Positions 44,869 through 52,824 of a stretch of 64,000 nt of DNA are shown piece by piece. Location: the NCBI GenBank assembly GCA_020442165.1, contig JAGRKV010000051.1, positions 558,001 to 622,000 on the forward strand, read 5' to 3'. Position numbers and translations under genes: made by a program. The first letter of the stretch is position 1; every line of letters begins with the position of its first letter. The notes under the pieces were generated by a model, which did not search any database, was not told the DNA's origin, and saw only the letters and a program-made list of their open reading frames with translations. Source of the DNA: Hyphomicrobiaceae bacterium (GTDB taxonomy: Bacteria; Pseudomonadota; Alphaproteobacteria; Rhizobiales; Hyphomicrobiaceae).

Positions 44869-45759
44869 ATGACCAAGACTTTGACAAAATCGCTGGGCTT
44901 TGCCGCTGCAGTTGCTCTTGCCGGCGCTGTTGTGGTGACACCGGCTATCAGCGCGGAAAGCGGCGGTGAGCATCACATCGCGCATCAGCAGTGGAGCTTC
45001 GCGGGCTTCTTTGGGCACTACGACAAGGACCAGCTGCAGCGCGGCTTCCGTGTCTACAAGGACGTCTGCGCGGCGTGCCATGGCCTGAGCCGGGTTGCGT
45101 TCCGCAATCTGGTCGAGAATGGTGGACCGGAGTTCCCTGAGGAGTCCGTCAAGGCGCTTGCCGCCGAGTGGCCCAACCAGATCACTGATGGCCCCGACGA
45201 TGAAGGCAAGATGTTCCAGCGTCCGGCCAAGCTTTCGGACCGGATCCTTGGCCCCTACAAGAATGAGAAGGAGGCGCGTGCCGCCCAGAACGGCGCCCTG
45301 CCTCCCGATCTTTCGCTGATGACGCGCGCGCGCAATACGCACAATGAAGCAGCCTGGCCGATGCACATCCTGCTGATGGCGCGCGACATTGCAACCGGCT
45401 ACCAGGAGGGCGGCGCAAATTACGTCTACGCGCTGCTCACGGGTTATCACGAGGCGCCCGCCGGCTTCAAACTGGCCGACGGCATGAACTACAACGTCGC
45501 ATTCCCGGGTAATCAGGTCGCCATGCCCAACGTGCTGGATGGCGGCCCTGTCAATTACGCCGACGGGCAGGAGAAATACGAGGGGCCCAAGGCGTCGCAG
45601 GAACAGAATGCGCGCGACGTTTCGGCATTCCTCTCCTGGGCCGCGGATACCTCGCTCAATGAGCGCAAGCGCATTGGCTGGCAGGTCATGCTCTACCTGC
45701 TCATTACGACAATTCTGCTGTTCGTGGCCAAGAAGCGGCTGTGGGCGAAGTTCCACTGA
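44869..45759 (+). CDS. petC: Cytochrome c1 of the bc1 complex
   Basis: A 296-residue precursor. It has a signal peptide (MTKTLTKSLGFAAAVALAGA ...) cleaved near SAESGG, a heme c site CAACHGLSR, the YVYALLTGYHEAPAGF segment and a C-terminal membrane anchor MLYLLITTILLFVAKKRLW. It accepts electrons from the Rieske centre and passes them to soluble or membrane cytochrome c. The ATG at 44869 is supported by GAAGGA upstream; an in-frame start at 44785 would overlap petB. Last gene of the operon, followed by a terminator. Confidence 0.96.
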   Translation: MTKTLTKSLGFAAAVALAGAVVVTPAISAESGGEHHIAHQQWSFAGFFGHYDKDQLQRGFRVYKDVCAACHGLSRVAFRNLVENGGPEFPEESVKALAAEWPNQITDGPDDEGKMFQRPAKLSDRILGPYKNEKEARAAQNGALPPDLSLMTRARNTHNEAAWPMHILLMARDIATGYQEGGANYVYALLTGYHEAPAGFKLADGMNYNVAFPGNQVAMPNVLDGGPVNYADGQEKYEGPKASQEQNARDVSAFLSWAADTSLNERKRIGWQVMLYLLITTILLFVAKKRLWAKFH

Positions 45760-45790
45760 GGCGCTGGTCAGGCGGCATAGAACTGAATGG

Positions 45791-45817
45791 AAAAGGCCTC
45801 GCTCGCGGGGCCTTTTT
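45791..45817 (+). terminator. Intrinsic terminator after petABC
   Basis: AAAAGGCC / GGCCTTTT arms around a 10-base loop, ending in TTTTT, about 30 bases after the petC stop. Confidence 0.75.
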
Positions 45818-45930
45818 CGCGTTATGACGCCGGTGAGACGGCGTGGGCACCGGGGCTACCGCCCTCATCGGCCGTGGATCGAGAGACAGGCTGCGCCGCA
45901 TGCTTGGCGGCCACTTGCGAGGAAAACTGC

Positions 45931-46809
45931 ATGACACAATCGGTTCTCGGGATCATTGGCGGCAGCGGTCTTTACGACATCCCTGGGCTGCAACATGCCG
46001 AATGGCGCAAGGTGTCGAGCCCCTGGGGCGAGGTCTCGGATGAGCTGCTTTTTGCGGAGATCGACGGACTGCCGATCCGCTTCCTGCCACGACACGGGCG
46101 CGGGCATCGCGTGTCCCCCTCGCATATTGATTTCCGCGCGAATATCGACGCGCTGAAGCGGGCCGGGGTGACAGACCTAGTGTCCATTTCGGCTTGCGGT
46201 TCTCTGAAAGAGCACTATCCGCCTGGACATTTTGTGGTTGTCGATCAGTTCATCGATCGCACGTTTGCCCGGGAGAAATCATTCTTCGGCGCAGGTCTGG
46301 TGGCGCATGTGGCCATGGCCGATCCGGTCAGTCCGCTCCTGGCGGAGGCATGCTTTGCCGCCGCGAAGGCTGAGGGGATCGCGGTTTCCAGGGGGGGTAC
46401 GTACCTGGTCATGGAGGGACCGCAATTCTCGACGCGCGCTGAAAGCAATCTCTACCGTTCATGGGGGTGCGACGTGATCGGGATGACGAACATGCCCGAG
46501 GCGAAGCTCGCGCGGGAAGCGGAGATCTGTTACGCGACGGTCGCCATGGTGACCGACTACGACTGCTGGCATGAGGACCACACCGACGTCGACGTGGCCG
46601 CCATCATCAGGGTGATGCGCGGCAATACCGAAAAGGCGCAGCGGCTCATTCTCAATCTTGCGCGCGGGTTCCCCAAAGAGCATCCGGCCTGCCCGATCGG
46701 ATCGGATCGTGCGCTGGAGGTGGCGATCATCACGCATGAGGATGCCCGCGATCCAGAACTCATTGCCCGTCTCGATGCCGTGGCCGGGCGGGTGCTCCGC
46801 CGGTCCTGA
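45931..46809 (+). CDS. mtnP: 5'-Methylthioadenosine phosphorylase
   Basis: A 292-residue purine nucleoside phosphorylase-fold enzyme splitting 5'-methylthioadenosine with phosphate into adenine and 5-methylthioribose-1-phosphate. Motifs: the N-terminal IIGGSGLYDIPGL phosphate loop, FLPRHGRGHRVSPSHIDFRA, SACGSLKEHYPPG and the base site IGMTNMPEAKLAREAEICYA. The start ATG 45931 follows GAGGAAAAC. Adenine would go to Apt (50427) and the sugar phosphate to MtnA (51724), both on the same strand nearby. Confidence 0.94.
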   Translation: MTQSVLGIIGGSGLYDIPGLQHAEWRKVSSPWGEVSDELLFAEIDGLPIRFLPRHGRGHRVSPSHIDFRANIDALKRAGVTDLVSISACGSLKEHYPPGHFVVVDQFIDRTFAREKSFFGAGLVAHVAMADPVSPLLAEACFAAAKAEGIAVSRGGTYLVMEGPQFSTRAESNLYRSWGCDVIGMTNMPEAKLAREAEICYATVAMVTDYDCWHEDHTDVDVAAIIRVMRGNTEKAQRLILNLARGFPKEHPACPIGSDRALEVAIITHEDARDPELIARLDAVAGRVLRRS

Positions 46810-47197
46810 TTGGCTGGGCGGGGTTGAGGCCCGCTAGCCGCGCCTCCGGGTCATGGTGTTCGCGCCATTGTGGAAGTTCTCAGGCGTCGTTGTCTGATCT
46901 GGATCAGTCAGCGCCGCAGCTCTGCCGGGCTGCGGCGGCTTGTCCTTGGTCGGCAAGTTCATGATAATCACTTGGAGCATTGGTACTGCGTATCGTTCGC
47001 GGCCAACCGGGTGCGACAGCATGCACTGGTAGAGGGCCTGTTTTGGCTGGCTCTAATGTGCAGGTGTCACAGACGCACTCCAGTTTACACCGCACGATCC
47101 GTTCGATTTTTCGCGCCCGTAGGGTGACCTGCATTTCTGTGGGTGCGTCCGTGTTTGGTCCCTGCTTCCGGGTTAACGCCACGACAGGATCTGAGCC
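46810..47197. other. Gap between mtnP and the YeeE/YedE gene
   Basis: About 390 bases. The only strong signal is the palindrome at 46894-46907. A minus-strand frame at 46834-47022 could give a 62-residue (or 42-residue) product but has a poor ribosome binding site and no recognised domain; I do not call it a gene. Confidence 0.4.
46894..46907. promoter_or_regulatory. FNR/FixK-like palindrome
   Basis: CTGATCTGGATCAG, perfectly symmetric. It differs from the classic anaerobox TTGATCTGGATCAA only at the two outermost positions, in a symmetric way. It lies about 290 bases before the YeeE/YedE gene. It may bind a Crp/Fnr-family protein. Confidence 0.35.
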
Positions 47198-48355
47198 GTG
47201 ACACTTACAAGCCTCATCGAAGCGTATGGCGATAGTTCCGTGCTTGCGCTATCGGGTCTGATTATCGGCGTGATATTCGGCTTCATGGCGCAGCGGAGCC
47301 GCTTTTGCCTCCGCGCCGCCACCGTTGAATTGTCCCGCTGCTGCATGGGCTCGAAGGTCGCCATCTGGCTGCTGACCTTCGCGGGGGCGGTGTTCTTCGT
47401 GCAGTTGTTGATCGTGTTGGGTCTGCTTGATGTTTCGCAGACTCGCCAGCTGGCATCGCGCGGCTCGCTTTCAGGCGCGATATTGGGTGGCCTGATGTTC
47501 GGCATCGGCATGGTGCTTGCGCGCGGCTGTGCGAGCAGGTTGCTGGTGCTGTCGGCCACCGGCAATCTGCGTGCTCTGGTTTCAGGCCTCATTCTAACCC
47601 TGGTGGCTCAGGCGTCGTTCAGAGGTGTTCTTTCTCCGGTGCGCGAATGGCTTTCCAACCTGTGGACGGTGGAAGGCGGACCGGCGCGCAACCTGCTGTC
47701 ATGGGTTGGTGGCGATTCACGGCTGGGACTTGCTCTCGGCGTGGCGTGGCTTGCCTATGCGATCTGGCTGGCGCGGAAAACGAAGGTGAGCGGGTGGGTG
47801 GCGTTCGGCGCAGTCGGCGTGGGGCTTGCGGTGGCGCTGGGCTGGGCTATGACCTACGCCATTTCGCAGGTCTCGTTTGAGCCCGTGACGGTCAAGTCGA
47901 TTTCGTTCACCGGGTCGTCGGCGGATACCCTGATGGCGCTCATCAACGAGCCATCGATCCAGCTTGGTTTCGACGTGGGGCTTGTCCCCGGCGTGTTTGC
48001 CGGTTCGCTCGCCGCAGCCTTGTTATTCCGCGAGTTCAAGCTGCAGGGCTATCACGGTGGCCAGAGCATGGCCCGCTACATCACGGGTGCATCGCTGATG
48101 GGCTTTGGCGCGATGCTGGCCGGCGGTTGTGCCGTAGGAGCCGGTGTCACCGGCGGAGCGATCTTCGCGCTGACCGCCTGGGTGGCGCTGTTTTTCATGT
48201 GGGTCGGCGCGGGTCTGACGGACTGGCTCGTGGATCAGGCGGCTGAGATGAAGCCGGAGGAACCTGTCGTCGTCGTCGAACCGGAAGCTGCGCAGCACGG
48301 TGCGGCTAGTCAAGGGCAAACGCAAGGCGGCGGCATCCTCATGCCAGCTGAGTAA
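47198..48355 (+). CDS. YeeE/YedE (TsuA-like) sulfur-compound transporter
   Basis: A 385-residue membrane protein with about nine to ten hydrophobic segments arranged as two repeats, each with the family Cys motif. Seen are GFMAQRSRFCLRAA near the start, GMVLARGCASRLLVLSATGN in the first half and GAMLAGGCAVGAGVTGGAIF near the end. In thiosulfate importers of this family (YeeE/TsuA) such cysteines guide the sulfur compound through the channel. Start is GTG at 47198. The last 50 residues are a Pro/Glu/Gln-rich tail. No TsuB/TusA-like partner is adjacent, so the carried sulfur species is not certain. Confidence 0.85.
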   Translation: MTLTSLIEAYGDSSVLALSGLIIGVIFGFMAQRSRFCLRAATVELSRCCMGSKVAIWLLTFAGAVFFVQLLIVLGLLDVSQTRQLASRGSLSGAILGGLMFGIGMVLARGCASRLLVLSATGNLRALVSGLILTLVAQASFRGVLSPVREWLSNLWTVEGGPARNLLSWVGGDSRLGLALGVAWLAYAIWLARKTKVSGWVAFGAVGVGLAVALGWAMTYAISQVSFEPVTVKSISFTGSSADTLMALINEPSIQLGFDVGLVPGVFAGSLAAALLFREFKLQGYHGGQSMARYITGASLMGFGAMLAGGCAVGAGVTGGAIFALTAWVALFFMWVGAGLTDWLVDQAAEMKPEEPVVVVEPEAAQHGAASQGQTQGGGILMPAE

Positions 48356-48388
48356 CCGACGGCAATTCCGACCCGGAAGATGATTGGC

Positions 48389-48419
48389 GGCGGCGCGATG
48401 CGAAATGTTTCGCGCCGCC
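48389..48419. terminator. Strong hairpin between convergent genes
   Basis: GGCGGCGCGA / TCGCGCCGCC with an 11-base loop, ten perfect pairs, about 35 bases after the YeeE/YedE stop. There is no T-run directly after it, so it is a probable but atypical terminator. Confidence 0.5.
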
Positions 48420-48454
48420 TGCCCGCTATTTGACAACGGTTACGTTCGGGCACA

Positions 48455-48676
48455 TCAGCAACCGCACGGCGTGCGATAGTTTCTGCGTAGCGTTATCGGT
48501 CCCGGGCGGAGGGGCGCAGTCGCTCGCGCGACGTATTTCCAAGCAGTATTCATCGGCGCGGACAGACGGCTCGTGATGGGCCGCAGCATCGTCTTGAGGT
48601 GTTGGGTGCGAAGCTGGCGGGCCGCATCGGGATTCCGGGTGAGGGCGGATAGGGTGTGGTGTGAGATGTGGGGCAT
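48455..48676 (-). CDS. Small basic protein of unknown function
   Basis: A 73-residue, Arg/Thr-rich, strongly basic protein (MPHISHHTLSALTRNPDAAR at the start, ending in CGC). It is supported by a clear ribosome binding site AAGGAGA six bases before the ATG and by its position divergent from the LysR gene, a typical place for a regulator's target. There is no membrane segment or recognised domain. I do not recognise the family; a chance frame remains possible. Confidence 0.45.
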   Translation of the reverse strand: MPHISHHTLSALTRNPDAARQLRTQHLKTMLRPITSRLSAPMNTAWKYVARATAPLRPGPITLRRNYRTPCGC

Positions 48677-48759
48677 GGTCGTCTCCTTGGTGTCGCGCCT
48701 ACCACTTCCCGTTAGATAGACGATTGCCAGTTAGGACATAATCATGCATTTATTCACTT

Positions 48760-48771
48760 AATTCATGAATT
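48760..48771. promoter_or_regulatory. Palindrome before the LysR gene
   Basis: AATTCATGAATT, a perfect 12-base palindrome in an AT-rich stretch unlike its surroundings, 14 bases before the LysR start codon. Placement suggests autoregulation, but it is not a standard T-N11-A site. Confidence 0.3.
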
Positions 48772-48785
48772 TTAGGACGCAATAG

Positions 48786-49676
48786 TTGGACCGTATCCGG
48801 GAGCTCAGGGCATTCATCGCAATCGTCGAAACCGGGTCTATGGCTGCTGCTGCCGGGGCTCAGAAATTGACGCCCTCGGCGATGTCGAAATTGCTGAAGC
48901 GAATCGAGGATGGACTTGGGGTTTCGCTCATCAGCCGGACAACGCGCAGCTTGACGCTGACAAGTGAGGGCGAAGCCTACTACGAGCATGCGCGCCTGAT
49001 CGTTGATGCCATCGACGCTCTCGATTCCGATCTTGCTGCGCGCGGGGGGCATCCAAGCGGGTTGCTGCGCATCAGTTGCGGCATCGCATTCGGCCTGTCC
49101 AGTCTGTGTCAGGTGGTGCCGGAATTCGCGCGCCGCTATCCAGATGTGAAAGTCGACCTACAACTGACCGACCGAGTGGTGGACCTGGTTGGCGAGCGCA
49201 TTGACGTTGCGGTGCGGATCGGCAACTTGGCGGCTTCGTCTCTCATCCAGCGCCGGATCGGCGAAATGCGGCGGACGATCTGCGCCAGCCCAGCCTATCT
49301 TGCGGAAGCAGGAGTGCCGGCATCTCCAGAGGAGCTGGCTGGGCACAGAATCATTGCGCTGAGCGGCATTGCGGATTTCGATCACTGGTCATTCCGCTCT
49401 GCCGAAGGGATCATGCGGCGGATCGGCGTCATGCCAACGCTCATCAGCGATGCCGCGGCGGGCGTGCTGGAGATGGGATTGGCGGGCGGCGGCATCTTCC
49501 GGCTTGGCGACAACATCACCCGGCCGCATATCCTGGCGGGACGTCTCGTCGCCCTGCTCGATGACGTACACGATCCAGCGCCCGTGCCGATTTCGCTCGT
49601 CTATCCGCCCGAACTGAAACGCTCGCCGCGTGTGCGGGCATTCGTGGACTTCCTGATCGAGCGATTTACGGCCTGA
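48786..49676 (+). CDS. LysR-family transcriptional regulator
   Basis: A 296-residue regulator. The N-terminal helix-turn-helix covers residues 1-60 (ELRAFIAIVETGSMAAAAGA then LTPSAMSKLLKRIEDGLGV). The substrate-binding domain runs from about residue 88, starting GHPSGLLRISCGIAFGLSSL, typical of the CrgA/DsdC-like group. The start codon is TTG at 48786, the only start that gives the full HTH; the AT-rich promoter and a palindrome lie just upstream. Divergent from the 73-residue basic protein. Ligand and targets unknown. Confidence 0.88.
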   Translation: MDRIRELRAFIAIVETGSMAAAAGAQKLTPSAMSKLLKRIEDGLGVSLISRTTRSLTLTSEGEAYYEHARLIVDAIDALDSDLAARGGHPSGLLRISCGIAFGLSSLCQVVPEFARRYPDVKVDLQLTDRVVDLVGERIDVAVRIGNLAASSLIQRRIGEMRRTICASPAYLAEAGVPASPEELAGHRIIALSGIADFDHWSFRSAEGIMRRIGVMPTLISDAAAGVLEMGLAGGGIFRLGDNITRPHILAGRLVALLDDVHDPAPVPISLVYPPELKRSPRVRAFVDFLIERFTA

Positions 49677-49703
49677 ATCGATTCCGCCAATGCCGTAATC
49701 ACT

Positions 49704-50135
49704 CTAGTTGGGGAAGTGGATCAGGATCTGCGCCTTGACGAGCCAGGGGAAGAACGTCTGGAGCAGTTGCCCGGCAAACCACAGAATCACGCCCAGCACG
49801 AAGAGCGCCGGTATCGCCGCGATCACCGCCTTCAGGAAAAAGACGACGAGATGCATGAAGGGAACATCGAAGCGCTGCACGCTTGCCGGCATGGTGGGCT
49901 CGGCAACCGGAATGTAGCTCGGATCGGGCATCGCATACATGCTGCCATCCCGCTCGCTCGTTGAATGCTGTGCTTCTGAAGCAATTGCCGGACCCATCGG
50001 TAGTGTTTCGCGCTGGGCTTGCGCCCGTTCCGCCGCTTCACGTTCCCGAGCTTCGCGTTCGCGCGCTTCCTTTTCGCGGCGCAGAGTGCGCGGCAGGTCG
50101 TCGGGGCCGCTTTCGGCGGTCAATGGATAGTTCAT
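49704..50135 (-). CDS. Membrane-anchored coiled-coil protein of unknown function
   Basis: A 143-residue protein. After MNYPLTAESGPDDLPRTLRR comes a Glu/Arg/Ala repeat region (KEAREREAREREAAERAQ) predicted as a single charged helix. A Pro-rich linker follows, then one strong membrane segment near the C-terminus (LVVFFLKAVIAAIPALFVLG, extending into VILWFAGQLL). The ATG at 50135 is supported by GAGG about ten bases upstream; an alternative start at 50234 lacks a site. Family not recognised. It lies convergent to the LysR gene and divergent from apt. Confidence 0.65.
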   Translation of the reverse strand: MNYPLTAESGPDDLPRTLRREKEAREREAREREAAERAQAQRETLPMGPAIASEAQHSTSERDGSMYAMPDPSYIPVAEPTMPASVQRFDVPFMHLVVFFLKAVIAAIPALFVLGVILWFAGQLLQTFFPWLVKAQILIHFPN

Positions 50136-50426
50136 TGTCACATAACCTCGCTCAATCGCCCGGTGCCGAGTGCGCAGATATGTTCTGCCCGCAATCTCAG
50201 CATGAACGCCGCCCTCTACCGCCGTGCAGGACAATGCCGTTTGGTCTACCGGAACCTGTTGCCGCAGGTGAGTGAGGCCGGAATGATTTCCCTCCCGGGC
50301 ATTCCTGTTCTAGTGTCCTCGTTACCCGCCGCGTTGAGACCGAATCAGCGTCCCTTCCTGTATGGCAGCCTACCCTGACACTCTTGGTATTGCTAATTTG
50401 CGCCGCGAATTTGACGTGGAGGTTTT

Positions 50427-50957
50427 GTGACAGACTTGAAGGGCCTGGTCCGGACAATCCCGGACTATCCCAAGCCCGGAATTCTTTTCCGCGATGTTAC
50501 GACGCTGCTCGGAGACGCGCAGGGCTTCAAGGCGGCCATCGCACAGATGGCAGAACCGTGGCGAACCATGCCTGTCGATGCCGTGGCAGGAATCGAGGCA
50601 CGCGGGTTCATCCTGGGCGGTGCAATCGCAGACCGGCTGGGTTGCGGTTTCATTCCGATCCGCAAGAAGGGCAAGCTGCCCTGGAAGACGATCGGGCAGG
50701 AATACACGCTGGAGTATGGTGTCGACGTGATTGAGATGCACGAGGACGCGTGCCGTCCGGGGGAGCGCATCCTCATTGTCGACGACTTGATTGCGACTGG
50801 AGGCACTGCGGAGGCTGCCGTGAAACTCGTGCGGCATTCGAAGGGCGAAGTGATCGGAGCTTCCTTCATCATCGATTTGCCGGATCTTGGCGGCATGGAG
50901 AAAATGAAAGCGCTGGGTGTCGCCTCCCATGTGCTGATGGCTTTCGAGGGACACTGA
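50427..50957 (+). CDS. apt: Adenine phosphoribosyltransferase
   Basis: A 176-residue enzyme making AMP from adenine and PRPP. It shows VRTIPDYPKPGILFRDVTTL at the start, AGIEARGFILGGAIA, and the PRPP-binding loop ILIVDDLIATGGTAEAAV. The start is GTG at 50427 with TGGAGG six bases upstream. It is the first gene of a tightly spaced set (apt, zinc ribbon, unknown protein, mtnA, aldolase) and would recycle the adenine released by MtnP. Soluble; typical length. Confidence 0.95.
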   Translation: MTDLKGLVRTIPDYPKPGILFRDVTTLLGDAQGFKAAIAQMAEPWRTMPVDAVAGIEARGFILGGAIADRLGCGFIPIRKKGKLPWKTIGQEYTLEYGVDVIEMHEDACRPGERILIVDDLIATGGTAEAAVKLVRHSKGEVIGASFIIDLPDLGGMEKMKALGVASHVLMAFEGH

Positions 50958-51205
50958 TGAAGGAGAAAAAGAAGAAGATCAAAATCGTCACGCAGGAACT
51001 GATGCAAACCGCAATGGTGCAACTACGTAAATGGCAGGCCAATCGCGAGGCTGAGTTGGAGTGCCCCAACTGTGGTGCTGCTGGATTGAAGATCAAGGAT
51101 CGTTCGGCGCGTCCACATTCCGAGTGGTATGCATTCAAGTGCAAGGAATGCGGGCTCGATGACGCGATCCACATTCCAATGGCATCGCATCGCTCATCTA
51201 TGTGA
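50957..51205 (+). CDS. Small zinc-ribbon protein
   Basis: An 82-residue protein with a very basic start (MKEKKKKIKIVTQELMQTAM) and a zinc ribbon: CPNCGAAG near residue 35 and CKECGLDD near residue 65, about 30 residues apart. Four cysteines in two CxxC pairs should bind one zinc. It overlaps the apt stop codon (TGATG), so translation is coupled to apt. The role is unknown; zinc ribbons of this size commonly bind nucleic acid or a partner enzyme. Its fixed place in a methylthioadenosine salvage set suggests a link to that pathway. Confidence 0.75.
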   Translation: MKEKKKKIKIVTQELMQTAMVQLRKWQANREAELECPNCGAAGLKIKDRSARPHSEWYAFKCKECGLDDAIHIPMASHRSSM

Positions 51206-51253
51206 GGCCGTCGTGCCGGTGTCGATGCTGCGGGGATCGGGAGCTATCGCCTG

Positions 51254-51724
51254 ATGACGAGTGAACATGCAGAGACAACTGCGACGGCGGCGGTGAGCTT
51301 CCGCGATGCTTATGGCGGTTGGCTTTCTGGTCTGCTCGATTGGGATGACGTGGTTGAGGTGTTTGACCGCATCAGGGCGGATGGCCAGGGTTGGTGGATC
51401 TATGACACACGCTCGGAAGTTCCCGCCATCCCGGTTGGCGCGTCAGAAATTGCAAACGCGCTCGATGAAATCCTGAGCTTCCTGCGCCGTCACCATCGGG
51501 CGGATTATTGCGGCTTCGTCTATGTCGACGACAAGAACGACCCACGGCTCGTCAAGGTCTATGACCCGCGCAACGCGAGTTCGTGCAGCCTGGGCACTCC
51601 CATTCCCGCGTATACGATTTCCGCTATGCAGCCCGAGCCGCTACCCTTCAGCGATGACGAGGGAGACGTTCCCGGCGTGGCGGGGACTCCGGGTATCCTG
51701 AAACGCATCCTCAAGAGGGGCTGA
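51254..51724 (+). CDS. Conserved-looking cytosolic protein in the MTA salvage set
   Basis: A 156-residue acidic protein with no membrane segment. The central part is rich in aromatic and acidic residues (YGGWLSGLLDWDDVVEVFDR, WWIYDTRSEVPAIPVG, YCGFVYVDDKNDPRLVKVYD). The last 40 residues are Pro/Gly-rich. The pattern looks like one small alpha/beta domain, but I do not recognise the family. Its stop overlaps the mtnA start by one base (TGATG), which argues for a shared transcript and a related role. Confidence 0.7.
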   Translation: MTSEHAETTATAAVSFRDAYGGWLSGLLDWDDVVEVFDRIRADGQGWWIYDTRSEVPAIPVGASEIANALDEILSFLRRHHRADYCGFVYVDDKNDPRLVKVYDPRNASSCSLGTPIPAYTISAMQPEPLPFSDDEGDVPGVAGTPGILKRILKRG

Positions 51725-52824
51725 TGCGTATCAACGGCAAGGCAATGCGCACGATCCGGCCCGCGGCGGATGGGCGCTCTGTCGAGATCATCGATCAAAC
51801 GAAGCTGCCACACGAATTGCGGATTGCCTCATTGCGCGGCCTCAACGATGCCGCGGTGGCGATTAAAACCATGCAGGTGCGCGGGGCGCCGCTGATCGGC
51901 GTGACTGCTGCCTATGGGCTTGCTCTGGCCTTGCTGGACGATGCGTCGGATCAGGCGTTGCGGCATGCCGCCGCCCATCTCATCAAGCAGCGGCCGACAG
52001 CCGTCAATCTGCGCTGGGCCATTGAAGAGGTGACGCGCGTCCTGCAACCGCTGCCGGTCGAACAACGCACCAATGCCGCATGGGAGCATGCCGCCCGCAT
52101 GGCGGACGACGACGTCGAGGTGTGCCAGAGTATCGGTGCCCATGGCGTGCCGTTGCTTGCCGAGATCGCCAAACGCAAGCCCCCGGGCACGCCGGTCAAT
52201 GTGCTGACCCATTGCAACGCCGGGTGGCTGGCCTGCGTAGACTGGGGGACGGCAACGTCTCCAATCTATCAAGCGCACGATGCGGAAATTCCGGTGCATG
52301 TGTGGGTCGATGAAACCCGGCCGCGCAATCAAGGTGCGGCGTTGACAGCTTATGAGCTTGGCAGTCATGGCGTGCCGCACACGATCATTGCCGACAATGC
52401 CGGTGGTCATCTGATGCAGCGCGGTCAGGTGGACATCGTGATCGTGGGGACCGACCGCGTTGCACACAACGGCGATGTGGCCAACAAGATCGGCACCTAT
52501 CTCAAGGCGCTCGCGGCGCACGATACCGGGGTGCCATTTTACGTGGCGTTGCCGGGTTCGACGATCGACTGGCGCTGCGACGACGGGGCCAGCATCGAGA
52601 TCGAGGAGCGTTCGGCAGATGAAGTGCTCAAGATGGTGGGACGGGATGAAAACGGCGCGGTTGTGACCGTCGAGATTGCTGCCCCCGGTTCGCCAGCGGC
52701 CAATCCCGCATTCGATGTGACACCGGCGCGGCTGGTGACAGGGCTCATCACCGAACGCGGCGTGACGGACGCCTCGCGTGCGGGACTGGACCGGCTTTAT
52801 CCCGAGCATGGCGCACAATCATGA
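51724..52824 (+). CDS. mtnA: 5-Methylthioribose-1-phosphate isomerase
   Basis: A 366-residue enzyme turning 5-methylthioribose-1-phosphate into 5-methylthioribulose-1-phosphate. Motifs: MQVRGAPLIGVTAAYGLALA, THCNAGWLACVDWGTA (catalytic Cys region), VWVDETRPRNQGAALTAYEL and IVGTDRVAHNGDVANKIGTY (catalytic Asp). It overlaps its upstream neighbour by one base and the aldolase gene by four bases, so all three are translationally coupled. Together with MtnP and the aldolase it forms a short methylthioadenosine salvage route. Confidence 0.95.
   Translation: MRINGKAMRTIRPAADGRSVEIIDQTKLPHELRIASLRGLNDAAVAIKTMQVRGAPLIGVTAAYGLALALLDDASDQALRHAAAHLIKQRPTAVNLRWAIEEVTRVLQPLPVEQRTNAAWEHAARMADDDVEVCQSIGAHGVPLLAEIAKRKPPGTPVNVLTHCNAGWLACVDWGTATSPIYQAHDAEIPVHVWVDETRPRNQGAALTAYELGSHGVPHTIIADNAGGHLMQRGQVDIVIVGTDRVAHNGDVANKIGTYLKALAAHDTGVPFYVALPGSTIDWRCDDGASIEIEERSADEVLKMVGRDENGAVVTVEIAAPGSPAANPAFDVTPARLVTGLITERGVTDASRAGLDRLYPEHGAQS

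Noticed and set aside
43557..44876. 439-residue frame on the minus strand across petB
   Set aside because: Antisense to cytochrome b, Arg/Glu/Asp/His-rich, no domain. The petB frame has all expected heme and quinone motifs.
46834..47022. 62-residue minus-strand frame after mtnP
   Set aside because: Weak ribosome binding site, no domain, and it contains the CTGATCTGGATCAG palindrome, which suggests control DNA.
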